27,108 bases of DNA from CAYNLY01 sp964398225. GTDB taxonomy: Bacteria > Pseudomonadota > Zetaproteobacteria > Mariprofundales > Mariprofundaceae. Position 1 is the first letter of the stretch, and every line of letters starts with the position of its first letter. Shown in pieces: positions 14,823 through 21,085 of the stretch. The translations under genes and the position numbers were made by a program. The DNA is taken from assembly GCA_964398225.1 (NCBI GenBank), contig CAYNLY010000016.1:1-27108 (forward strand), in the 5' to 3' direction. A model generated the notes under the pieces. The model saw only the letters and a program-made list of their open reading frames with translations, did no database searches and was not told where the DNA came from.

Positions 14823-15606
14823 TTCGATCGAGCTGTTCGACACGCACTGCCACATCGATTTTCCGCATTTCCGGGACGACCTCGACGAGGTGTTTGCGCG
14901 CATGCGCGCCGCAGGCGTCACGCGCTGCGTGGTCGTGGCCGTGGAGCTTGAGCAGCACCCGCGGCTCAGGCGGCTGGCAGACGAACATAGCGGGGTGTGG
15001 TTTTCGGTGGGCGTGCATCCCAATCATCCGGCCGACGAGGAGCCGACCGTGGAGCGCCTCGTGGAACTTGCCTCGGATCCGGCATGCGTCGCCCTGGGCG
15101 AGACCGGCATGGATTTTTTCCGCCATCGGGTGCCGCCCGAGGTTCAGCAGGCCCGCTTCCGCACCCACATTCGCGCGGCCATCGAAGTTGAAAAGCCGGT
15201 CATCGTGCACATGCGCGATGCCGATGAGGCGACGCTTCAGGTCATGCGGGAAGAAGGCATCGAGCGCTGCGGCGGCATCATGCACTGCTTCTCCTCGACG
15301 ATGGAGACCGCGCGGCGCGCGCTCGATCTGGGCATGTCGATCTCGTTTTCGGGCAACGTCACGTTTCGGCGCAACGAGGAACTCCGGCGCGTCGCCGCCT
15401 CGATTCCGCTCGATCGGCTTCTGATCGAGACCGATGCCCCGTATCTCGCGCCGGAACCGGTACGCGGCCGGCGCAACGAGCCGGCGTTCGTCCGCCATGT
15501 CGCCGAGTGCATCGCGCGCGAGCGGGGCATGCCGCTTGCCGAGCTGGCGAAAGCGACGACGCACAATGCGCTCAAGCGTTTCACAATCGAAGAGGAGGTC
15601 CGATGA
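14815..15606 (+). CDS. TatD family metal-dependent hydrolase (putative DNase)
   Basis: TatD-family enzymes are amidohydrolase-fold metal hydrolases with 3'-5' exonuclease activity reported for some members. The 263-residue protein has metal ligands H11 and H13 (FDTHCHID), E96 (LGETGMDFF), H132 (VIVHMRD), H157 (MHCFSS) and D207 (LIETDAPYLAP). The last motif, followed by VRGRRNEP, is the family signature. Which of the TatD, YcfH or YjjV types it is cannot be told by eye. The start ATG at 14815 lies inside the end of the CbbY-like gene; an ATG at 14779 is in frame but lies deeper inside it. The next gene starts within this stop codon (ATGA). Confidence 0.95.
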   Translation: MTDSIELFDTHCHIDFPHFRDDLDEVFARMRAAGVTRCVVVAVELEQHPRLRRLADEHSGVWFSVGVHPNHPADEEPTVERLVELASDPACVALGETGMDFFRHRVPPEVQQARFRTHIRAAIEVEKPVIVHMRDADEATLQVMREEGIERCGGIMHCFSSTMETARRALDLGMSISFSGNVTFRRNEELRRVAASIPLDRLLIETDAPYLAPEPVRGRRNEPAFVRHVAECIARERGMPLAELAKATTHNALKRFTIEEEVR

Positions 15607-16493
15607 GCCTGAGAACCAACCGCGACCGTCTGGTGATGACGGCGGTTCAGGGCGGTGTGTCGCCCGCCAATCAGTGGGCGCCGTTCGAGGTCGGGGCGTC
15701 CGGGGAACTCTTTGCCTGGCCTTCGACCGGCGGCATCACCTACAACGTGAAGATCGGGGACTCGGTGTTCGGCTGGATGGGCGAGCATATCGAGCCGGGC
15801 GTGTCCACGACCCTGGTGCACAAGAACCGAAAGGCCGAGGCGGGCTACCAGTTTCTGGCCTGCTGCGGCAACAAGGCGCGCGTGGTCACGGGCGAGGCCA
15901 AGGGCGCGGAAGGCACCGTGCTCGGTCATCACGGCGGCGTCGAGCATCTGATGATCGATTTCCCCGACGAGGTGCTCGACAGGCTCACGCTCGACGACAA
16001 GTTCCTGATCCGCGCCTTCGGCCAGGGGCTCAAGCTGCTCGATCATCCGGAGGTGCATCTGTACAACCTCGATCCGGATGTGCTCGAAGCCTGGGGGCTC
16101 AGGGAGCGGAACGACGGAAGGATCGAGGTGCCGGTGCACGTGATCGTGCCCGGTTTTGCGATGGGCTCGGGCATCGGCGCGCTGTCGGTCACGACCGGAG
16201 ACTACGACATCCTCTGCCACGACGAGTCGGTCGTGAAGGAATACGGCCTGGACCGGCTGCGCTTCGGCGATTTCGTCGCGGTCATGGATCACGACAACAT
16301 CTACGGGCGCACCTATCGAAAGGGGGCGGTGACGATCGGGATCGTCGTGCACTCCGATTCGCCGCTGGCCGGCCACGGCCCGGGCATGATGACCCTGATG
16401 AGCGCGCTGGACGGCAAGCTCGTGCCGGTCGTGGACGAAAACGCGAATCTCGGGCGCCTGCTGGGCATCGGCCGCTTCGCCGGCGGCGCCTGA
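15603..16493 (+). CDS. DUF4438 domain-containing protein
   Basis: The 296-residue product resembles the DUF4438 family, for which a structure from Thermotoga exists but no function is known to me. Features visible: NRDRLVMTAVQGGV near the N-terminus, PSTGGITYNVKIGDSVFGW, GEHIEPGVST, ACCGNKARVVTGEAKG, GTVLGHHGGVEHLMIDFP, IRAFGQGLKLLDHPEVHLYN, IVPGFAMGSGIGA, CHDESVVKEYGLDRLRFGD, DHDNIYGRTYRKGAVTIGIV and HSDSPLAGHGPGMMTLM. Many conserved Gly, His and Asp residues suggest an enzyme, perhaps metal-dependent. There is no signal peptide or membrane helix. It sits between TatD (ATGA overlap) and a nitrilase-family amidase, so a role in metabolite repair or salvage is possible, but this is only inference. 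Confidence 0.82.
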   Translation: MSLRTNRDRLVMTAVQGGVSPANQWAPFEVGASGELFAWPSTGGITYNVKIGDSVFGWMGEHIEPGVSTTLVHKNRKAEAGYQFLACCGNKARVVTGEAKGAEGTVLGHHGGVEHLMIDFPDEVLDRLTLDDKFLIRAFGQGLKLLDHPEVHLYNLDPDVLEAWGLRERNDGRIEVPVHVIVPGFAMGSGIGALSVTTGDYDILCHDESVVKEYGLDRLRFGDFVAVMDHDNIYGRTYRKGAVTIGIVVHSDSPLAGHGPGMMTLMSALDGKLVPVVDENANLGRLLGIGRFAGGA

Positions 16494-16517
16494 GGACCTC
16501 CGGAAAGGCGGGCCGGA

Positions 16518-17333
16518 ATGCGGGTGGCATGCATCCAGATGAACAGCGGCTGCGACGCAGGCTGCAATCTCGAGCGCGCCGCGGCACTTTTGGGGCTGGC
16601 GGCCAGCCGTGGCGCGAAGCTCGCGCTGCTGCCCGAAAATTTCGCCTTCATGGACCGGAACGAGGATTCCCGCCGGCGGCTTGCCGAGCCCGAGTCCTCG
16701 TCGCGCCTGATCGCGTTCCTGCGGGAGCAGGCCGCCCGGCTGGGGCTGGCGATCATCGGCGGAAGCATTCCGCTGGCCTCGGATCGCGAAGGCCGGGTGC
16801 GCAACGCCTGCCCCGTCGTCGATGCGGGCGGCAACCTCGTTGCGGTCTACGACAAGATGCACCTGTTCGATGTGGATCTCGGCGAGGAGCAATACCGGGA
16901 ATCGGACTCGACGGTGCCGGGAGCGGCCCCTGTGTCCGTCGAGATCGAAGGATGGCGGATCGGACTTTCGATCTGCTACGACCTGCGCTTTCCCGAGCTT
17001 TACCGGCGTTATGCCGATCAGGACTGCGATGCCTTTGCCGTGCCGGCCGCGTTCACCGTGCCCACCGGCCGCGCGCACTGGTCGGTCCTGCTTCGCGCCC
17101 GGGCGATCGAGAATCAGGCCTATGTGCTGGCCGCCGCGCAGTGGGGCGCGCATCCGGGCGGTCGAACGACCTGGGGGCATTCGATGATCGTCGATCCCTG
17201 GGGCGACGTGCTCGACGAATGCGCCGAGGGGGAGGGGATCGCCTGCGCGGTGATGCAGCGTGCGCAGATTAGGGAACTGCGGGCGCGGATGCCGGTGCTT
17301 TCGCACCGGCGCATCCAGGAGCGCGGCGAATGA
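16518..17333 (+). CDS. Nitrilase-superfamily carbon-nitrogen hydrolase (Nit1 / deaminated glutathione amidase-like)
   Basis: The 271-residue protein has the complete Glu-Lys-Cys triad of C-N hydrolases: E40 (LALLPENFAF), K113 (VYDKMHLFDVD) and C153 (LSICYDLRFPELYR). The LFDVD segment and the YDLRFPELYR context are typical of Nit1/YbeM-type amidases, which hydrolyse deaminated glutathione as a metabolite-repair step, and of omega-amidase relatives. GRAHWSVLLRARAIENQAYV and TWGHSMIVDPWGDVL complete the family pattern. The substrate cannot be fixed by reading alone. It starts 24 bases after the DUF4438 gene and overlaps the DUF1841 gene by 4 bases. Confidence 0.92.
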   Translation: MRVACIQMNSGCDAGCNLERAAALLGLAASRGAKLALLPENFAFMDRNEDSRRRLAEPESSSRLIAFLREQAARLGLAIIGGSIPLASDREGRVRNACPVVDAGGNLVAVYDKMHLFDVDLGEEQYRESDSTVPGAAPVSVEIEGWRIGLSICYDLRFPELYRRYADQDCDAFAVPAAFTVPTGRAHWSVLLRARAIENQAYVLAAAQWGAHPGGRTTWGHSMIVDPWGDVLDECAEGEGIACAVMQRAQIRELRARMPVLSHRRIQERGE

Positions 17334-17770
17334 CCGGGCCCTCCCGGGAGACGCTGCGCGCGCATCGGGCCGTGTTCTGGGATGCCTGGGACAAGTTCCG
17401 TCGCGGTCTGCCGCTGAATGCGCTCGAGGTGCGCATTGTCCGGGTCGTCCAGATGCACCCCGAATATCACGGACTGTTCGATGATCGCGAACGCTTTCTG
17501 GACCGCGACTTTCACCCGGACGACGGAATGAATCCGTACCTGCACCTATCCCTGCATCTTGCGCTGGAGGAACAGATCGCGACCCGGCAGCCACCGGAGG
17601 CGGCGACGGCGCTTGAGCATCTGATGACGCGCCGGGGGCTCGACCGCCATGCCGCGCTGCACCTGCTGCTCGAGATTCTCGCGGAAACGATCTACTTTGC
17701 GCAGCGCCTGGGCGGGGAGCCGGATGTGGCCGCCTATGCGCTGAGGCTCAGGGAACTGGCGGGACGCTGA
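17330..17770 (+). CDS. DUF1841 family protein
   Basis: A 146-residue protein of the DUF1841 family, found mainly in beta- and gammaproteobacteria, with no known function. The family-like segments are RAVFWDAWDKFRRGLPLNAL, VVQMHPEYHGLFDD, the central NPYLHLSLHLALEEQIATRQ, the His-containing LDRHAALHLLLEILAETIY and the end FAQRLGGEPDVAAYALRLREL. It appears cytosolic and largely helical. The ATG lies in the stop of the amidase gene (ATGA), and its own stop shares one base with the next start (TGATG), so it is clearly part of this operon. Confidence 0.9.
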   Translation: MTGPSRETLRAHRAVFWDAWDKFRRGLPLNALEVRIVRVVQMHPEYHGLFDDRERFLDRDFHPDDGMNPYLHLSLHLALEEQIATRQPPEAATALEHLMTRRGLDRHAALHLLLEILAETIYFAQRLGGEPDVAAYALRLRELAGR

Positions 17771-18084
17771 TGCGCCGGATTCTGATTGCCGCACTCTTCT
17801 TCTTCGGGCCGGCCCTGGTGATGATGCTGCTGCGCTCGATGATTCCCCTAGCGATCGCCTGGCTCCGGGCAAGGCGTGAGCGGAACCGGGTCATCGACGT
17901 CACACCGGTCGATTCCGGGCATCCGCGCTGGTTCTGGCCGCTCGCGTTCGTTCTCGGGCTTCTGTCCGCGGCCGGAGCGTGGTACATGCTGGATCGGGCC
18001 GAATCCCCGAAGGGGCACTATGTGCCCGCGCATGTCGACGAACAGGGGCGCGTCGTTCCCGGGCACTGGGAGCCGGAGCCCTAG
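17770..18084 (+). CDS. Small hypothetical membrane protein, two TM segments
   Basis: I do not recognise this 104-residue protein. It begins with a hydrophobic segment (about residues 4-31, interrupted by Arg22) that could be a membrane helix. A basic stretch (RARRERNR) follows, then a second hydrophobic helix (about 53-73, WFWPLAFVLGLLSAAGAWYM), and a polar tail with the imperfect repeat YVPAH-x5-GRVVPGHWE. The tail resembles the Val-Pro-Gly-His-Trp motifs of small exported proteins. By the positive-inside rule the basic loop should be cytoplasmic and both termini periplasmic. It is the last gene of the plus-strand run, coupled to the DUF1841 gene. Confidence 0.75.
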   Translation: MRRILIAALFFFGPALVMMLLRSMIPLAIAWLRARRERNRVIDVTPVDSGHPRWFWPLAFVLGLLSAAGAWYMLDRAESPKGHYVPAHVDEQGRVVPGHWEPEP

Positions 18085-18099
18085 CCGGCCAGGGGCCGG
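18085..18099. other. Hairpin between convergent genes
   Basis: CCGGCC-AGG-GGCCGG immediately follows the stop of the small membrane protein. It is a perfect 6-bp GC stem without a T tract on either strand, so it may be a pause or Rho-related site rather than a true intrinsic terminator. Confidence 0.35.
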
Positions 18100-18127
18100 T
18101 GACGGCTCGCCGGAAGGCGGGATTTAC

Positions 18128-18277
18128 CTAGGTGTCGAATACCTGGGTCTTGTCCAGATCCACCGGCTTGTTCTTTGGGCGGACATTCGTGCCGCATTTC
18201 GGGCACTCGTAGAGATCGGCCTTTTCCGTCTCGAAGACTTCCTTGCAACGCGGACAAGTAATCTTGACTTTGCTCAT
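18128..18277 (-). CDS. 49-residue zinc-ribbon protein
   Basis: A very small protein with two CxxC knuckles, C8/C11 (TCPRCK) and C25/C28 (ECPKCG), spaced as in MJ0042-type zinc ribbons, and a charged tail (KPVDLDKTQVFDT). The zinc-binding site is clear; the role is unknown. The ATG at 18277 is fixed by a near-ideal Shine-Dalgarno (AGGAGGG). A longer in-frame reading to 18373 would include the promoter and the RBS and is not credible. It stands alone on the minus strand, divergent from the addB-like gene and convergent with the membrane-protein gene, and it has its own promoter with a leader of roughly 60 bases. Confidence 0.82.
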   Translation of the reverse strand: MSKVKITCPRCKEVFETEKADLYECPKCGTNVRPKNKPVDLDKTQVFDT

Positions 18278-18280
18278 GCT

Positions 18281-18287
18281 CCCTCCT
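18281..18287 (-). promoter_or_regulatory. Ribosome binding site of the zinc-ribbon gene
   Basis: AGGAGGG on the minus strand, 3 bases before the ATG at 18277 (5 bases from the AGGAG core). This is one of the strongest Shine-Dalgarno sequences in the window. Confidence 0.85.
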
Positions 18288-18344
18288 CGGCCGACTTGCG
18301 GCCGTCGACGGCTGCTTTCGGCGCCGACGGATTCACCACTGCCT

Positions 18345-18373
18345 ATTGAAGAACCTACCGGACCAAAAATCAA
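18345..18373 (-). promoter_or_regulatory. Candidate sigma70-type promoter of the zinc-ribbon gene
   Basis: On the minus strand TTGATT (4 of 6) at 18368-18373, a 17-base spacer, and TTCAAT (4 of 6) at 18345-18350, within a locally AT-richer patch. The predicted +1 is near 18338. Confidence 0.5.
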
Positions 18374-18421
18374 GCGTCACGCGCGGCTACAAACGCCCCT
18401 TGCGCATCCGGCAAGGCGTGC

Positions 18422-18427
18422 GAACAT
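18422..18427 (+). promoter_or_regulatory. Weak candidate -10 element for the addB-like gene
   Basis: GAACAT (3 of 6, with A2, A5 and T6 kept) ends 6 bases before the ATG at 18434, the same spacing as at the other leaderless candidates. TTGCGC lies 16 bases upstream as a weak -35. An alternative -10 (TACAAA, 18388-18393) would give a leader of about 40 bases; the run of five G directly before the ATG is too close for a normal Shine-Dalgarno. Confidence 0.25.
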
Positions 18428-18433
18428 CGGGGG

Positions 18434-21085
18434 ATGAAGCACTCAGGAGAGCGATCGCGAAGCGCAGGCGGGGGCGCCGCTCGTACGAACGGCTGGCCCG
18501 TCATCGATCCGGATGGGGCTCTTGAAGCGCTGAACAAGGGCGCCTGGATGATGGTGCCGGGCCGGGGCGATGCGGCCTGCTGGCTGATGCGCCTCGTGCG
18601 ATCGGCGGGCGGCATCGCACCGGCCGAATGCGTCCATTCGGCAGCGGTGCTCCGGGCTCGTCTGGCCCGGATGCTGGATCTTCCGGTGCCGCTGACCGGC
18701 GTGCAGGAGCGGGCCCTGTGGCTCGAGGCCTTGCGACGGGATGCAGCGCACGCACCCAACGCAACCCCGGGGCTTGCCCGCAGCCTACAGCGCTCCTGGG
18801 CGCTCGTCCGTGCCCATGGCTGCCCCGAAACCCGGCTTGCCGGCACCCGTGAGGCCGAGGCGCTGAAGTGCTGGGCCCGGTCGGTCCTGAACCGGAGCCG
18901 GGCCATGGAGCGGCTTCCGGCCCCGGAGCTCCACGGGGCGTTGATCGAGGCGCTTGGGCGGGGTGCTCGGCCGGCCGTGCCCGATCTTCTGATCGCGGGA
19001 TGGGCCGAGCTCGTTCCCGCCGACCGGGAGTTGCTGCAGGCACTCGCCAAGGCCGGGGTCCGGATTCTTGAGGTTGCCGAAGATGAATCCGAGCCGCGGT
19101 TTTCCGAAGTGCTCCCTGCCCGGGACATCGAGCAGGAATGCGCGATGGTTGCCGCGTACGCTTCGGATGCGGCCGCAAACGGCCGCCGGGTGCTGGTGCT
19201 CGTGCCCGACTGGACGGATTATCGATCGATGCTGGAGGCTGCGCTGGTCGATGAGGCAGGGCGGCGCGGTCTGCCGCCGGCCGACTGGCCGGCGCTTCCA
19301 TTGGGGGCGCATCCACGGATCGCGGCGGCGCGCCGCCTGCTTGGGCTGGCCGGAGCAAGCCATCTTCCGCGTTCGGAGCTGCAATGGCTGATGCTCAATC
19401 CCCTGTTTCGCGGCGGCGCGGCCGAGCGCTGGGCGCGCGCGGCACTCGATGCCGGATTCCGCCGGCTCAATCGGGACCGCATTGCGTTGGCGGAGCTGGC
19501 CGGGCGCCTGGAGCGGGACGCGGTCCCGATGCTGCCCGGCCTGATCGAGGCGCTTCGCGCCTTTCCCACCGGGCGGCTGAGCGCCTCGGATTGGGTGGCC
19601 ATGGTCGGGGATCTGTTGCGGGCGTCCGGCTGGTTCGAAGGGCTTGATGAGCCCGAGGCGATTCTAGCCAGCAACGCCTTTCGCGATGCGCTGCACGAAC
19701 TGGTCGGGCTCGATGCCCTGGGCGCGCGCCGGGCTCATCGGGAGTGGCTCGCCTGGCTGGACGACCGGCTGGAGCGGCCGGCCCCGGCTATCGGCCGCAA
19801 TGCTCCGATCGCCGTCCGCCTTTGGCACGACGAAGCGCTTCCAGCCTCCGACATCGTCGTGGTCATGGGCATGGACGACCGCCGGTGGCCTTCGCCGCCC
19901 GATCCCGACGGCTGGATTCCCGTGGATGTCCAGGTCGCCTTCGGGATGCCCTGTGCGAATGCCGAGCTCGCGGCCCGGGAAAGCCGGCAATGGCTGGTGC
20001 GGCTCCGCCGCCGGATGGGCGATCGGGCAAGGTTTGTAGCGAGCTTCCCCGGGCACCGGGACGATGCGGAGGTGGGGCCGGCGTCGTGCATCCGCGGACT
20101 CCCGGCAAGCCTTCCGTCGCCTTCCGGGGCTGACCGCGGGGCAAACGCCGGCCGTGAGCGGGCCGAGCCGGTTCGGGATGCCGCCGTTCCGCTGCCTGCC
20201 GGAACGCATTCGATGCGCGGGGGAAGCCATGCGTTCCGCGATCTTGCCGCATGCCCGTTCCGCTACGTGGTGCTGCACCGGCTGAAGGCCCGGGAGCTCG
20301 ATGCCACGCAGCCGGGACCGACTCCGGCCCAGCAGGGGCAGGCCGTGCACCGGATGCTCGAGCTTGTCTGGCGGGAGCTGAAAACCAGCAGGGAGCTGAA
20401 GCGCCGGATCGAGGAGGGAAGCCTCGACGGGCTCATCGAATCGGCCGCGGGGCAGGCCGTCCGGGCGATTTTTTCCTCGTTCGATGCCCGCATCCAGACG
20501 ATTGAACAGGCGCGTCTTGTCCGGCTGATCCGCACCTGGCTTATCGAGCGCGAGGCATCGCGTGACCCGTTCCGCGTCGTGGCATGCGAGCATGATCGGA
20601 CGCTTGAGCTTGAGGCGAACGACTGCGTACTGAGCTTCCGTATCCGTATTGACCGCGAGGACGAGGCCGATGGCCGGCGCATCCTCGTGGACTACAAGAC
20701 GGGAAACGCGCCTGCGCCCTCTGCCTGGCACGGCCAGCGGCCCCGGGAGCCGCAGATGCCGATGTATGCGCTGGCCGTGCGCCAGGAGGATCGAGGCTGC
20801 GATTCGCTGGTCTACGGGATCGTGCGCGCCGACGAACCGCGCTTCAAGGGCGAGGGCCGGGGCGAGCCCGGCATTCCGGGCGTCCGGCCGGTTAAGGACG
20901 AGGACTGGGATGCGCGGATCGAAGAATGGCGTGAGGTTTTCGCGGCGCTTGCCGACGAGATGACGCGCGGGATTGCCGAAATCCGCCCCCGCGACCGCGA
21001 TCAGGACTGCGCCCGCTGCCCGGTGCGCATCGTCTGCCGCATCGACGAGGCCGCGCTTGCGCAGCATCGGGGGGATCGGGAATGA
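18434..21085 (+). CDS. addB: AddB-like PD-(D/E)XK nuclease (double-strand break repair)
   Basis: The partner of the AddA-like helicase-nuclease encoded next. The 883-residue product has a C-terminal PD-(D/E)XK nuclease of RecB type: H639 (GQAVHRML), D740 (RIRIDRED), D753 and K755 (LVDYKTG). Four Cys in the AddB iron-sulfur pattern frame it, C607 (AACPFR) and C859, C862, C868 (DCARCPVRIVC). The middle is a helicase-like region (VVVMGMDDRRWP). At the N-terminus the place of the AddB Walker A is taken by VPGRGDAACW, which lacks the Gly-Lys-Thr, so this subunit should not hydrolyse ATP. It matches the group described as a probable DNA repair protein (TIGR03623) in beta/gammaproteobacteria. The assignment as AddB is by architecture and by its neighbour; the stop overlaps the addA start (ATGA). 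Confidence 0.88.
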   Translation: MKHSGERSRSAGGGAARTNGWPVIDPDGALEALNKGAWMMVPGRGDAACWLMRLVRSAGGIAPAECVHSAAVLRARLARMLDLPVPLTGVQERALWLEALRRDAAHAPNATPGLARSLQRSWALVRAHGCPETRLAGTREAEALKCWARSVLNRSRAMERLPAPELHGALIEALGRGARPAVPDLLIAGWAELVPADRELLQALAKAGVRILEVAEDESEPRFSEVLPARDIEQECAMVAAYASDAAANGRRVLVLVPDWTDYRSMLEAALVDEAGRRGLPPADWPALPLGAHPRIAAARRLLGLAGASHLPRSELQWLMLNPLFRGGAAERWARAALDAGFRRLNRDRIALAELAGRLERDAVPMLPGLIEALRAFPTGRLSASDWVAMVGDLLRASGWFEGLDEPEAILASNAFRDALHELVGLDALGARRAHREWLAWLDDRLERPAPAIGRNAPIAVRLWHDEALPASDIVVVMGMDDRRWPSPPDPDGWIPVDVQVAFGMPCANAELAARESRQWLVRLRRRMGDRARFVASFPGHRDDAEVGPASCIRGLPASLPSPSGADRGANAGRERAEPVRDAAVPLPAGTHSMRGGSHAFRDLAACPFRYVVLHRLKARELDATQPGPTPAQQGQAVHRMLELVWRELKTSRELKRRIEEGSLDGLIESAAGQAVRAIFSSFDARIQTIEQARLVRLIRTWLIEREASRDPFRVVACEHDRTLELEANDCVLSFRIRIDREDEADGRRILVDYKTGNAPAPSAWHGQRPREPQMPMYALAVRQEDRGCDSLVYGIVRADEPRFKGEGRGEPGIPGVRPVKDEDWDARIEEWREVFAALADEMTRGIAEIRPRDRDQDCARCPVRIVCRIDEAALAQHRGDRE

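Noticed and set aside
15237..17594. A 785-codon open frame on the minus strand across the TatD, DUF4438, amidase and DUF1841 genes.
   Set aside because: Arg/His/Pro-rich shadow of four well-supported plus-strand genes, without any domain or ribosome binding site.
18085..18127. A bidirectional intrinsic terminator between the convergent membrane-protein and zinc-ribbon genes.
   Set aside because: The GC hairpins lack T tracts; Rho-dependent termination is as likely.
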